Shown: positions 27,666 through 36,156 of the stretch, piece by piece
Numbering within the stretch: the stretch's first letter is position 1
Layout: each line of letters begins with the position of its first letter
Origin: Marinilabilia sp.
GTDB taxonomy: Bacteria; Bacteroidota; Bacteroidia; Bacteroidales; Marinilabiliaceae
DNA: 46,563 nucleotides
Assembly: GCF_016278715.1 (NCBI RefSeq)
Contig: NZ_JADQBH010000165.1
Coordinates: 1-46,563 of the forward strand
Direction of reading: 5' to 3'
The notes under the pieces: generated by a model
Database searches by the model: none
The model's input: the letters and a program-made list of their open reading frames with translations, nothing else
What the model was told of the DNA's origin: nothing
Position numbers and translations under genes: made by a program

Positions 27666-29498
27666 ATGCTTAAAAATATTTCGTTTTTTGTTGTTGTCAT
27701 TTTGTTAATGCTTGGTTTTTCTCACTGTGCCAACATTGGATATCCCGAGGGTGGCCCGGCTGACGAAACTCCTCCGAAGATGATTCGTTCCACCCCCCCA
27801 CTTAATTCTACTAATTTCCAGGGGGATGAAATCAGTTTAGAATTCAATGAGCTGATAGTCCTCAAAGAGGCTTTCCAAAAAGTAGTGGTGTCGCCTCCTT
27901 TGAATACGCCTCCGATCATCAGGGGCATGGGAAATCGCATTACTATTTCTTTCGAAGAAGAATTGCAACCCGGTGCCACCTACACCATCGATTTTGCTGA
28001 TGCTATTCAGGATAATAATGAGGGTAATGTGCTGGAGGGTTTTTCTTTCTCTTTTTCTACAGGAGAAACTCAGGATTCATTGGAGGTTTCAGGTCATGTT
28101 TTTGAAGCTTTTTCCCATACGCCTGTTCCGGGTGTGATGGTGATGGCTCACTCCAACCTTACAGATACAGCACTGACCAAAGTGGTTCCGCCCCGCGTAG
28201 CTAAGACCAATGAGGCCGGGGAATTTGTTATTCGGAATCTTGCTGAGGGGCAATATCGTATTTATGCCCTGGAAGATATGAACCGCGATTATAAATTTGA
28301 CCAGCCCGGAGAGCGGATTGCATGGATCGATGAGTTGGTGGAACCCTCATTTGAATATCGTGATCGCATCGATTCTTTGTTTACTGATTCTGTTACCCTT
28401 GACACAGTACTTATCACCAAAGAACTTATTTACACTCCTGACAGTCTGAAATTGTTTTTGTTTCAGGAGGATTACAAAGAACAATATCTTGATTCCAGAG
28501 AAAGAAAAGAACGATACCGACTTGATTTTTTCTTCAATCGAAGTCTGGAAAAACCCCTGGAAATTGAGGTTCTTAACGCAGAGCCGGAATCAGATGAATG
28601 GTTTGTTTATGAGCGTTCACTTAAGCATGATTCGGTGATGGTTTGGTTAAGTGACACCTCTTTGGTTTCAAGAGACTCGTTAACGATGGAGCTAATTTAT
28701 CAGGTGAAGGATTCGTTGAATAATCCGGTTGACAAAAGAGATACACTAAAAATGTTTCACCGGAAGGTTGAGGAGAGAAGACGAAACAGAAAAGATGATG
28801 AGAAAGATGCACCGAAAGCTGAGCCACTCAGAGTCAGAAGTCCCGGAGGGAATCTTGAAATTGGGAGTACCCCGTATTTTAATTTTCCGACGCCCATCTC
28901 TGAGGTTTACCTCGATTCTCTGCAGCTCTCTGTTATGGTCGATTCGGTTTATCAACCGGTTCCTTTTGATCTGAAACAGGACTCTATTCGAATACGACAG
29001 TTTGCCCTGATTCACGAATGGCAACCTGGAACCCAATATCAGTTGTTGGTTGATTCTGCTGCTTTCAGGGATATCTACGGCAAGGTCAATGGCCCCATGA
29101 AAGAAAATCTGACTGTTAAGAAGGAGGATAGCTATGGAATTTTGTATGTAGATGCTTCCGGAATGGCCGATAATGCCTTGCTTCAGGTTCTGGATTCGAA
29201 AGAAAATGTTATCAGACAAGGCTATTTGCCTCAAAACGGTAAGCTTGCATTTAGATATATGAAGCCCGGGAAATATTTCTTACGAATGTTGAGAGACATT
29301 AATCAAAATGGTCAATGGGATACCGGAGATTTTTCCGACAGACAACAACCCGAAAGTATGCTTTACTTTCCGGATGTTATTGAAATACGCGCCAACTGGG
29401 ACCAAATGGTTCCCTGGGACGTGAATGAATATAAGGTTTATGATTTTATCAATCGTAACCGGATTAAAAAAGAGGAACGAAAATCTAACAGGAGGTAA
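27666..29498 (+). CDS. Large lipoprotein with N-terminal bacterial Ig-like (Big_5/SbsA) domain
   Basis: From the ATG at 27666 this is a 610-residue lipoprotein; the lipobox is GFSHC. Residues about 20-125 are an SbsA/Big_5-type domain (PEGGPADETPPKMIRSTPP, ISLEFNELIVL, ATYTIDFADAIQDNNEGN, FSFSTGE), a common surface module in Bacteroidota. A carboxypeptidase-like regulatory fold follows (EVSGHVFEAFSHTPVPGVMV, EFVIRNLAEGQYRIYALED), then a region to residue 610 with another EF-like DINQNGQWDTGDF loop near the end. A TAACTTTG -7-like box is at 27629-27636. Function is unknown; it is probably surface-exposed and heads an operon with the two downstream genes. Confidence 0.85.
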   Translation: MLKNISFFVVVILLMLGFSHCANIGYPEGGPADETPPKMIRSTPPLNSTNFQGDEISLEFNELIVLKEAFQKVVVSPPLNTPPIIRGMGNRITISFEEELQPGATYTIDFADAIQDNNEGNVLEGFSFSFSTGETQDSLEVSGHVFEAFSHTPVPGVMVMAHSNLTDTALTKVVPPRVAKTNEAGEFVIRNLAEGQYRIYALEDMNRDYKFDQPGERIAWIDELVEPSFEYRDRIDSLFTDSVTLDTVLITKELIYTPDSLKLFLFQEDYKEQYLDSRERKERYRLDFFFNRSLEKPLEIEVLNAEPESDEWFVYERSLKHDSVMVWLSDTSLVSRDSLTMELIYQVKDSLNNPVDKRDTLKMFHRKVEERRRNRKDDEKDAPKAEPLRVRSPGGNLEIGSTPYFNFPTPISEVYLDSLQLSVMVDSVYQPVPFDLKQDSIRIRQFALIHEWQPGTQYQLLVDSAAFRDIYGKVNGPMKENLTVKKEDSYGILYVDASGMADNALLQVLDSKENVIRQGYLPQNGKLAFRYMKPGKYFLRMLRDINQNGQWDTGDFSDRQQPESMLYFPDVIEIRANWDQMVPWDVNEYKVYDFINRNRIKKEERKSNRR

Positions 29499-29501
29499 AT
29501 T

Positions 29502-29813
29502 ATGTCTGTTTTATTGAATTTTGCCATGTTTCCCACCGATAAGGGAGGCAGTGTGAGTGATTACGTCGCCAAAGTTATTGCTTTTTTGAGAGAATCAGGA
29601 GTTAATTACAAGTTAAACCCGATGGGCACTTCTATTGAAACAGAGACGATGGAGGAGGCATTGCAGGTGGTTAATGAGGCATATAAAATACTGGAGCCTC
29701 ACTCCGACCGGATTTATACAACCATTAACATCGATGCCCGGAAAGGGCCTGTCGGCCGAATAAGTGCTAAAATTGATTCCGTGGAATCCAAAATTGGAAA
29801 GGTTCGTAAATGA
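29502..29813 (+). CDS. MTH1187-family thiamine-binding protein
   Basis: This 103-residue cytosolic protein belongs to the DUF77/MTH1187 family, small ferredoxin-like tetramers related to YkoF. MSVLLNFAMFPTDKGGSVSDYV, YKLNPMGTSIETETMEEAL and IYTTINIDARKG are family blocks. Some members bind thiamine or its pyrimidine half, so a role in thiamine handling is plausible but not shown. The start has a clean Shine-Dalgarno, GGAGG at 29491-29495, 6 nt before the ATG; this is unusual in this phylum, although it also encodes the last residues of the upstream lipoprotein. It overlaps the next gene by 4 nt. Confidence 0.92.
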   Translation: MSVLLNFAMFPTDKGGSVSDYVAKVIAFLRESGVNYKLNPMGTSIETETMEEALQVVNEAYKILEPHSDRIYTTINIDARKGPVGRISAKIDSVESKIGKVRK

Positions 29814-30667
29814 TTGATGAGGTGACTGAGAAGAATGCGTTAAAGTTTTCAACGCTGAGGGTTTTATTGGTGTTTGCTTTTCTAATTCTGTGGGCCCGGA
29901 CAGCTTCGGGGCAATGTGAAAATCCGGTAACCCGTTTCGGCCCCGGGGAAGAGGTGACGTATCATGCCTATTACAACTGGGGATTTGTCTGGATTAATGC
30001 AGGGGCGGTTACTTTTGCCATTGACAACTCAAGTTGGAAGGGGAAAAATGCCTGGCATATAAGTTCTTATGGCGCTTCCTATAAAGCGTATGATCTTTTC
30101 TTCAAAGTCAGGGATAGCTTAGATGTATGGGTTGATCCTTCGTCGTTGCAACCTTTCGAATTTCACCGGAGAACCAATGAAGGTTCTTATACAGCGCATC
30201 ATCACTATCTCTTTGATGCGGACAAGCAAAAAGTGAACGCTTCCATCAGTAAGCGGGGCAAAGCTTATCGCGATACTACTTTTACCTGGCCCGAATGTTC
30301 CTTTGATTTATTGTCCATGGTATATCATGCAAGAAATATTGATTTTTCGCGTTATAAGGAGGGAGACCGGATTCCAATAAATATGATTGTTGACGGAGAC
30401 GTGCACAATTTGTATATTCGGTATATCGGTAAGGAATTGGTGAAAGACCGAAGTGGTCGTGAATTCAGGTGCCTGAAGTTTTCACCCTTGCTTGTTGAGG
30501 GAACTATTTTTGAAGAAGGAGAGAAAATGTTTGTTTGGGTTACAGATGATAAAAACAGGATTCCCATTATTGTTGAAGCCAAAATATTGGTGGGGTCGGT
30601 AAAGGCTGTTTTTGTAAATGCCAGAGGACTAAAAAGCCCAATGGAAGCAGAGATAAAAGTAGATTAG
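29810..30667 (+). CDS. Exported DUF3108 protein
   Basis: This 285-residue protein has a signal peptide (VLLVFAFLILWARTASGQ) and the DUF3108 body: GPGEEVTYHAYYNWGFVWIN, a central YKAYDLFFKVRDSLDVWVDP, and a late KMFVWVTDDKNRIPIIVE. Family members have a beta-rich fold resembling LolA-type lipid carriers, and most are uncharacterised. The start overlaps the stop of the thiamine-binding gene (ATGA), so translation is probably coupled. The mix of a cytosolic thiamine binder between two envelope proteins is odd and may reflect only operon packing. A hairpin follows the stop after about 45 nt. Confidence 0.88.
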   Translation: MIDEVTEKNALKFSTLRVLLVFAFLILWARTASGQCENPVTRFGPGEEVTYHAYYNWGFVWINAGAVTFAIDNSSWKGKNAWHISSYGASYKAYDLFFKVRDSLDVWVDPSSLQPFEFHRRTNEGSYTAHHHYLFDADKQKVNASISKRGKAYRDTTFTWPECSFDLLSMVYHARNIDFSRYKEGDRIPINMIVDGDVHNLYIRYIGKELVKDRSGREFRCLKFSPLLVEGTIFEEGEKMFVWVTDDKNRIPIIVEAKILVGSVKAVFVNARGLKSPMEAEIKVD

Positions 30668-30710
30668 TCAGTTGTGAGGATTTTCAGATGACATGCATGA
30701 GTAACCAACA

Positions 30711-30735
30711 AAAAATGTGCAAGGTGTACATTTTT
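30711..30735 (+). terminator. Terminator after the DUF3108 gene
   Basis: AAAAATGT at 30711-30718 pairs with ACATTTTT at 30728-30735 around a 9-nt loop and is followed by AGTTTTTATT. It lies 43 nt after the stop of the DUF3108 gene. Confidence 0.6.
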
Positions 30736-31034
30736 AGTTTTTATTAGATTAAATAATGTTGCTTCAAGATAACCCGATTATCCAGGAACTGATTCTGAGG
30801 AGGAATGACGAAAGATCTCTTATGAAACCAATGGAGGCAATCAAGCCAAACACTTCAGTCTTTCTGAACTTGCGAAGAATCTCTGATAAAAATAATTTAG
30901 TTAGTAGTGGGGTTTCCTGTCTCTGACATTCCCAAGGAATTAATAGAGCCGTATAAACATCAGGTCTAAAGCTGATTATGGCCATTGTTAGATGAAAGGA
31001 AATTAGAATTACTCGAAGTTCTATTATAAAAGAA

Positions 31035-31110
31035 GAACACCCGGACGTTATGTTTCACTATCAAGGGCCATGAAGATAAAGTGAGATACGTGCCGGGTGT
31101 TCGTTTTTTT
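31035..31110. terminator. Long bidirectional terminator stem
   Basis: GAACACCCGG at 31035-31044 pairs with CCGGGTGTTC at 31093-31102; inside, ACGT pairs with ACGT across a bulged G, and TCACTATC can pair with GATAAAGTGA further in. The plus strand ends in GTTTTTTT and the minus strand in TTCTTTT. It lies 32 nt past the stop of the minus-strand hypothetical gene. Confidence 0.8.
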
Positions 31111-31141
31111 ACGACTTTGGTAATGCTTTTACGTCTGGTCG

Positions 31142-31606
31142 TTAAACTGTATTTCTGCTCATTCGGGGAGCATGGTCTGATTTTATTTTTTGTTGAGAAA
31201 ACTTCTCAGGCTTAAAAAATGATTTTCTTGCTTTTTTAGGTGGTCCAGGAAAATTCAGAAAGGTTTCATAGAATTTTACCTGTTCGAAATAATTTAATTT
31301 AATGGTTGTGGGCCTAAATAAATATTTCTTAACCCAAAAATTGGTTTTTTTATTGATTTCCACCGACTGAAGCCCTTTTATTTTGAAAAAATAATCAAGG
31401 ATTTCATCATCACTGAAGCGGTCACCTGTAAATGCTTTGAAAGTGTTTAACACTTCTTCTTTTTGCCGGTATCCCTTTGGAAAAAGGAAGGAATCAAGTT
31501 TCTTTATTGCCCGTTTTTTTACCCACTCAGGATAGAACTTGCGCACTATAACGAGGGTTAATGAAACTGATACCCCCAATGCAATTGCATAAGGTAAAAA
31601 ATACAT
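31142..31606 (-). CDS. Small membrane-anchored protein of unknown function
   Basis: This 154-residue protein starts with a membrane helix (MYFLPYAIALGVSVSLTLVI) followed by a basic cytosolic region. RKFYPEWVKKRAIKKLDSFL and FTGDRFSDDEILDYFFKIKGLQ resemble a helical fold, and the C-terminus is rich in Lys, Pro and Phe (GPPKKARKSFFKPEKFSQQK). I recognise no family. The own terminator downstream and the normal amino-acid makeup support a real gene. It is preceded at 171 nt by the glycosyltransferase gene on the same strand. Confidence 0.62.
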   Translation of the reverse strand: MYFLPYAIALGVSVSLTLVIVRKFYPEWVKKRAIKKLDSFLFPKGYRQKEEVLNTFKAFTGDRFSDDEILDYFFKIKGLQSVEINKKTNFWVKKYLFRPTTIKLNYFEQVKFYETFLNFPGPPKKARKSFFKPEKFSQQKIKSDHAPRMSRNTV

Positions 31607-31776
31607 AGGCTTTTGTTGACTCTGTTTGTCTGATGCGATTGGTTTTGAACTGTTACGTCAATCAGTCACAAAAGTTTCCTCTTTTTGTTTTTTCTGCCAA
31701 TTATATTGTGAACAGATTCTTTGTTGTGATGAAGGACTTCTTTTCATGGATGAGAGTCTGGCCCGACTCAGGAGCT

Positions 31777-32943
31777 TTAAATTTTCTTCTGTTTTTCGGC
31801 TTTTTGTAGGTAAGTGTTCAGGACAGAGCGAAAGTTTAGTGGCGATTTCTCCATTGGACGAATTGCATCGGGAGGAGTTGTTTTTGAAAAATCTGTTTCG
31901 GGTATTTGCGACTGAAGTATTTTCTTATGGTTTTTTTGGTCGTGATGTGTTGCCAGATATTCCTGCTCCGGCTGGCCGGGTGTGGGGACTATCAGAATAT
32001 TCTTTTTCAGGAAATACATATCCATTATGGTGGAGTACCCCGACCGGGAGATAATGAGTCGGTGTTCCCGGATTAATCTGGCCATTTCGGAAGTAGGCTG
32101 ATGATTCAGCAGAACCGGCCCGGATGTTTCATTTGAACTCATATCCGAGGGTGTTTTCCCGGTAAGCAGGGTGTGTTGACCGGGGTGCTTTTTCAAAACC
32201 TGGGTTAACAAATTTTCAAACAAGCTTCTCTGCGGTTCAGGGCCTGAAAGAATTCCAAGAACAGCTTTTTTACTCTTAATGTTGTTGTGGTCCGCCGAAA
32301 TCCCGTCAAATCTGGAAAGCGGTCCTGTGAGCAGGGCGTTTGACGGGAGAGGATATTTGTGAACAAGGTCTCCTGCCAGCGAATTGTTTTTCGGAAAGTC
32401 GGGAACCCAGCATTGGTCAAACCTCTTGATTGATTGTTTTACAAGCAGATAGAGCGGATATTCGCCCCATTTAAGGCACTTTGGCAATTTTATACAAAGT
32501 TGATGGGTAATAAGCACTGAGAAAACTTTCTGATGCCTGGCGCCGTAGCGATTATCAGAGATAATGAGTTGGGGATGATAAATAGATACCAGCTCTTTTA
32601 TTCGTTTTTTTTCTTTCGCAGGCCATTGGAGTAACCCGGGAAGCTGGAGTAAGACCTTCAAAAATGCTCCTTGCTTTCCGGAGTAATGGACTTCAGGGCC
32701 TTCGAAAAAAACGGTTTCAATTCCGGGTTCCTCGGCGTGGAGCCACTGACGGAGCTTTTCTGATGCTGCAACGATAACCCGATGACCGTTTCGGGAAAAT
32801 TCCCGTATTAGTGGAAGGTCACGTGCGATATGCCCCAGGCCCCAGTCCAGAGGACAAAAGAGAACTGTTTTTTTCTCCTCGTGCAGCATCTTTTTCAATT
32901 GATGAGGTGAAAGCCGTTTTTGTAAATCAATTAATTTTTCCAT
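31777..32943 (-). CDS. MurG-like (GT28-type) glycosyltransferase
   Basis: This 388-residue protein has the GT-B pattern of MurG relatives. The N-terminal half opens with VLFCPLDWGLGHIARDLPL (the GLGH loop) and GHRVIVAAS. The C-terminal half has KKAVLGILSGPEPQRSLFE, then MARLIREHRLIISRSGYSTIMD, the donor-binding stretch with S-R-S-G-x-S-T, and PGQPEQEYLA. Members in Bacteroidota are annotated only as glycosyltransferases; acceptor and sugar are unknown. A second ATG at 32889 (MLHEEKKTVLF) would remove 18 residues and is a fair alternative start. It is divergent from holB. Confidence 0.85.
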   Translation of the reverse strand: MEKLIDLQKRLSPHQLKKMLHEEKKTVLFCPLDWGLGHIARDLPLIREFSRNGHRVIVAASEKLRQWLHAEEPGIETVFFEGPEVHYSGKQGAFLKVLLQLPGLLQWPAKEKKRIKELVSIYHPQLIISDNRYGARHQKVFSVLITHQLCIKLPKCLKWGEYPLYLLVKQSIKRFDQCWVPDFPKNNSLAGDLVHKYPLPSNALLTGPLSRFDGISADHNNIKSKKAVLGILSGPEPQRSLFENLLTQVLKKHPGQHTLLTGKTPSDMSSNETSGPVLLNHQPTSEMARLIREHRLIISRSGYSTIMDMYFLKKNILIVPTPGQPEQEYLATHHDQKNHKKILQSQIPETDFSKTTPPDAIRPMEKSPLNFRSVLNTYLQKAEKQKKI

Positions 32944-33012
32944 TTCAAAACTATCGAAATTTACTCATAAAGCTAAGATTGTTTTCATTTGATTTATTGG
33001 TTTTGGTTTAAA

Positions 33013-33024
33013 GTACTTAAGTAC
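33013..33024. promoter_or_regulatory. 12-bp perfect palindrome in divergent spacer
   Basis: GTACTTAAGTAC is fully self-complementary and lies 70 nt before the glycosyltransferase start and 133 nt before holB. It could be an operator, but A/T-rich palindromes of this length also arise by chance. Confidence 0.25.
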
Positions 33025-33157
33025 AGGATGTTGATGCATGTTTCTCGTCACTGGTTGCCTTGCGTAGCCGTTGATAATTTAGACAGCAACGTCCCGATGT
33101 TTTTGCTATCTTTGACCACTTACAGAATATAATGGTAAAAAGAGGATAAGATTTGCT

Positions 33158-34297
33158 ATGCTTTTTAAAGACGTTGTAGGACAGATGCCAATAAAAGACC
33201 ATTTGATTTCAATGGTCAGTGAAGACAGGATTAGTCATGCGCAGCTTTTCACCGGACCTTCCGGTGCAGGGCTGATGCCAATGGCGCTGGCTTTTGCCCA
33301 ATATGTCAATTGTCATAATCCCGGGCCGGATGATTCCTGCGGGGTTTGTCCATCATGTAAAAAGATGGCAAAACTTATTCACCCTGATTTTCATTTTGTC
33401 TTTCCTATTATGAAACGGGGAAATGAAAAAAGTCCTGTTTGCGCCGATTACCTCAATGAATGGAGAGAGTTTGTTCTTCAAAGTCCTTATTTTACCGTTC
33501 ATGAATGGTTTTCTTTCCTGAATGCTGAAAAGAGCCAGGGAATGATTTATACCCAGGAGGGGAATGAAATTATTAAACGGCTTAGTCTCAAGAATTTTGA
33601 GGGGCGCTATAAAATAATGGTGGTCTGGCAACCCGAAAAGATGCACAATTCTGCTGCCAATAAGCTTCTCAAGATATTGGAAGAGCCGCCCGCACGTACC
33701 CTTTTTCTTCTGGTGTCTGATTATCCTGTTGGTATTTTGCCAACCATATTATCGCGTACCCAGCAGTTGAAGATTCCTCGTATTGATGATGCTTCCATGA
33801 CCAAAGGGCTTATGGATGCCTTTATGGTTTCTGAAGAAGAAGCCCATACGGTGGCGCGTATTTCGGGTGGCGATTTTATAAGGGCACGTGACATCGTCGG
33901 CAACAGCGAGGAGAAACAGTTTTTTAATCAGATGTTTGTGAATTTCATGAGGTATTCCTATAAAGGTCAGCTTGATGAAATTTCCAGATGGGTGGAGCAG
34001 TTATCTGCTTTGCCCAAAGAGCGGTTGAAAAATATATTGCTTTATTGCATTGCTATTTTGCGCGAAAGTTACATCGCGAATTTTGATATAGCGGAACTGG
34101 TTTATGCCACCCCCGCAGAGAATGATTTTATTGGAAAGTTCAAACCTTTTGTGAACGATCGCAATGTAGAGATGATGGTTGAGGAGTTTTCTCTGGCCCT
34201 CTCGCACATTGAACAGAACGGTAACACCAGGCTTGTTCTTTTTGATATGGCAATTAAGATAAGTAGTTGGTTCAGAATATCCAATAAGCTTGTTTGA
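33158..34297 (+). CDS. holB: DNA polymerase III subunit delta'
   Basis: This 379-residue clamp-loader subunit carries the typical start FKDVVGQMPIKDHL and SHAQLFTGPSGAG. The phosphate loop lacks Lys-Thr (GPSGAGLM), as expected for the ATPase-inactive delta' subunit. A zinc module is formed by Cys52, Cys61, Cys64 and Cys67. The sensor region NKLLKILEEPPARTLFLL and the arginine block ILSRTQQLKIPR are present. An insertion of about 60 residues between the zinc module and the LLKILEEPP block is typical for Bacteroidota. A TATCTTTG box at 33107-33114 is a possible -7 element. Identification is secure. Confidence 0.95.
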   Translation: MLFKDVVGQMPIKDHLISMVSEDRISHAQLFTGPSGAGLMPMALAFAQYVNCHNPGPDDSCGVCPSCKKMAKLIHPDFHFVFPIMKRGNEKSPVCADYLNEWREFVLQSPYFTVHEWFSFLNAEKSQGMIYTQEGNEIIKRLSLKNFEGRYKIMVVWQPEKMHNSAANKLLKILEEPPARTLFLLVSDYPVGILPTILSRTQQLKIPRIDDASMTKGLMDAFMVSEEEAHTVARISGGDFIRARDIVGNSEEKQFFNQMFVNFMRYSYKGQLDEISRWVEQLSALPKERLKNILLYCIAILRESYIANFDIAELVYATPAENDFIGKFKPFVNDRNVEMMVEEFSLALSHIEQNGNTRLVLFDMAIKISSWFRISNKLV

Positions 34298-34309
34298 TTG
34301 CCCACCGGC

Positions 34310-34335
34310 GGAAACTGTTGATGTTTACAGTTTCC
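34310..34335 (+). terminator. Hairpin after holB
   Basis: GGAAACTGT at 34310-34318 pairs perfectly with ACAGTTTCC at 34327-34335 around an 8-nt loop, followed by ATATTATTTTAT. It begins 12 nt after the holB stop. Confidence 0.65.
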
Positions 34336-34484
34336 ATATTATTTTATATACCTGAGAACAACAAAATTTTTACAGACACTCCATTGGAGAAGTCTTTCTG
34401 ACCTGATGGTTTTCTGACACTTTTCAGATGTTTCGGAACTGGTCTGAAATCATTTTTTAGTTCTCTTCAAAAATCAGGAATGTT

Positions 34485-35675
34485 ATGGAAGAAGAAACAA
34501 TTCCACAAGAAAGCAAGTGTACCACTTGCAGTAGCCGATGTGGCAAGTTGGAAGTTTTCGACTGGCTTTCCGATCTTCCGCAACCCGGATATGTTACCGA
34601 CATTGTGGAGGTCCAGTTTAAAAATACACGTAAAGGATTTTTTCGAAACAGTAATCAGGTCAAACTGAAAAAGGGTGATGTGGTGGCTGTGGAAGCTTCC
34701 CCCGGACATGATATTGGCGAAGTTACCCTGACAGGGGAACTGGTGATTCTTCAGATGAAGAAAAATGGTCTGGATCCTGCGACCTATGAGTTCAAGCGAG
34801 TTTACCGAAAGGCCAAACCGGTGGATATCGATAAATGGGAAGAGTCCAAGGCGATGGAGCATGAAACCATGCTGGAGTCAAGGCGTATTGCGGAACGGCT
34901 CAATCTGAATATGAAGATTGGAGATGTCGAATATCAGGGGGATCGAACCAAAGCTATCTTTTATTATATTGCCGATGAGCGGGTTGACTTTCGCGAGTTG
35001 ATTAAAGTATTGGCCGACCGGTTTAAAGTGCGCATTGAGATGCGTCAGATTGGTGCCCGCCAGGAAGCTGGTCGTATTGGTGGAATAGGCCCTTGCGGAC
35101 GCGAATTGTGTTGTTCTACCTGGATGACCAACTTTGTGTCGGTTACCACCAATTCTGCACGTTATCAGGAGATTTCTCTGAATCCGCAAAAGCTTGCCGG
35201 TCAGTGCGGTAAGCTTAAATGTTGTCTCAACTATGAGCTGGATTCCTACATTGACGCGCAAAAAGATTTTCCGCGAACCGATGTGCCCCTGCGAACCGAA
35301 AATGAAACCTATTATCATTTCAAGACCGATATCTTTAAGCGGCTGATGTGGTTCTCATCCGGACGGGAGAGCACAGGGAATGTGGTCATGCTAACAGTGG
35401 ACAGGGTCAAAGAGATAATTGAACTGAACAAGGCGGGAACCAAATTAGATAAATTGGCCAGTGAAATATCTGCAACAATAGCTAAAGAAATCGACTATAC
35501 CAATGTGGTAGGTGAAGACAGTATCACCCGTTTTGATGAGACCAACCAAAAATCGAATAAACGACGTAAGAATAAGCGACGTAAAAATACTAATAAGTCC
35601 GGAAATGGGAACAATCAAAATCGAAGACGCAGAAACGACAAGTCGTCCAATTCTTCAGAGGGTCCGAACGTTTAA
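34485..35675 (+). CDS. ricT: PSP1-domain protein, RicT/YaaT homologue
   Basis: This 396-residue protein contains the PSP1 C-terminal domain: VEVQFKNTRKGFFRN, MKIGDVEYQGDRTKAIFYYI and FRELIKVLADRFKVRIEMRQIGARQE. Cys clusters at GPCGRELCCS and GQCGKLKCCLNYE match the Fe-S ligands of the Bacillus RicT (YaaT) protein, which with RicA and RicF adjusts RNase Y cleavage. Two features are added here: an N-terminal C12-x2-C15-x3-C19, and a C-terminal Lys/Arg/Asn tail (from about residue 362). No ricA or ricF gene is nearby. The downstream gldH start lies inside the tail codons. Biochemical role in Bacteroidota is unproven. Confidence 0.92.
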   Translation: MEEETIPQESKCTTCSSRCGKLEVFDWLSDLPQPGYVTDIVEVQFKNTRKGFFRNSNQVKLKKGDVVAVEASPGHDIGEVTLTGELVILQMKKNGLDPATYEFKRVYRKAKPVDIDKWEESKAMEHETMLESRRIAERLNLNMKIGDVEYQGDRTKAIFYYIADERVDFRELIKVLADRFKVRIEMRQIGARQEAGRIGGIGPCGRELCCSTWMTNFVSVTTNSARYQEISLNPQKLAGQCGKLKCCLNYELDSYIDAQKDFPRTDVPLRTENETYYHFKTDIFKRLMWFSSGRESTGNVVMLTVDRVKEIIELNKAGTKLDKLASEISATIAKEIDYTNVVGEDSITRFDETNQKSNKRRKNKRRKNTNKSGNGNNQNRRRRNDKSSNSSEGPNV

Positions 35676-36150
35676 GTTTCTGGCAATCCTTATGCTGATA
35701 GGACTGGTATCCTGTAATCAGAGCCTGGTTTTTGAAGAAAACCGGGAAATGGCTCATGGCAGCTGGCACAAAGATTCACTTGTTGTTTTTAACCCTGTGA
35801 TTGAGGACACTTCCAAAGTTTTTAATCTTGGATTTTCTCTAAAACACAACAATGATTATTCATATAGTAATCTTTGGTTGTTTGTGGAAGTAAACGGGCC
35901 GGGAGGCCATCAACAAACCGATACGATGGAGTTTTTTCTGGCAGAGCCTGATGGCCGTTGGCTGGGGAAGGGAAACGATAAAACAAGAGTTGCAAACTGG
36001 CTTTACAAACCAGGCGTGAAATTAAGACAACCGGGAGCGTATTCTTTCATCGTTCACCAGGGAATGCGCCGCGACTTGCTGGAGGGGGTGCTTTCTTTAT
36101 CTATGTGGATAGAAGAAGCGGATTTAAAAGAAAATTCAGAATCGAACTAA
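35605..36150 (+). CDS. gldH: Gliding-motility lipoprotein GldH
   Basis: GldH is an outer-envelope lipoprotein needed for gliding and type IX secretion in Flavobacterium. Here the lipobox is GLVSC, after TFKFLAILMLI. The body has the family pattern HGSWHKDSLVVFNPVIEDTS, FSLKHNNDYSYSNLWLFVEV and MRRDLLEGVLSLSMWIEE. The start is uncertain: ATG 35605 overlaps ricT by 71 nt and puts about 24 polar residues before the hydrophobic core; no ATG closer than that exists except within the core. It lies between ricT and trmB with 6 nt to the latter, a gene order seen in other Bacteroidota. Confidence 0.85.
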   Translation: MGTIKIEDAETTSRPILQRVRTFKFLAILMLIGLVSCNQSLVFEENREMAHGSWHKDSLVVFNPVIEDTSKVFNLGFSLKHNNDYSYSNLWLFVEVNGPGGHQQTDTMEFFLAEPDGRWLGKGNDKTRVANWLYKPGVKLRQPGAYSFIVHQGMRRDLLEGVLSLSMWIEEADLKENSESN

Positions 36151-36156
36151 GTAAAA

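Larger units (their letters stand above)
30668..31141. other. Convergent intergenic region with worn repeat
   Basis: This 474-nt gap separates two converging genes. Beyond the two terminators listed, the part near 30790-30895 (GGAATGACGAAAGATCTCT, CTGAACTTGCGAAGAATCTC) resembles a decayed copy of the short intergenic repeats with GAATGACG and AATCTC that are common in Bacteroidota. A 56-codon plus frame (30756-30926) and a 73-codon minus frame (30764-30985) overlap it and look like chance. Confidence 0.45.

Noticed and set aside
30756-30926. 56-codon plus-strand frame and an overlapping 73-codon minus frame (30764-30985)
   Set aside because: Both lie in a spacer that resembles a worn intergenic repeat; no signal peptide, domain or plausible start signal.
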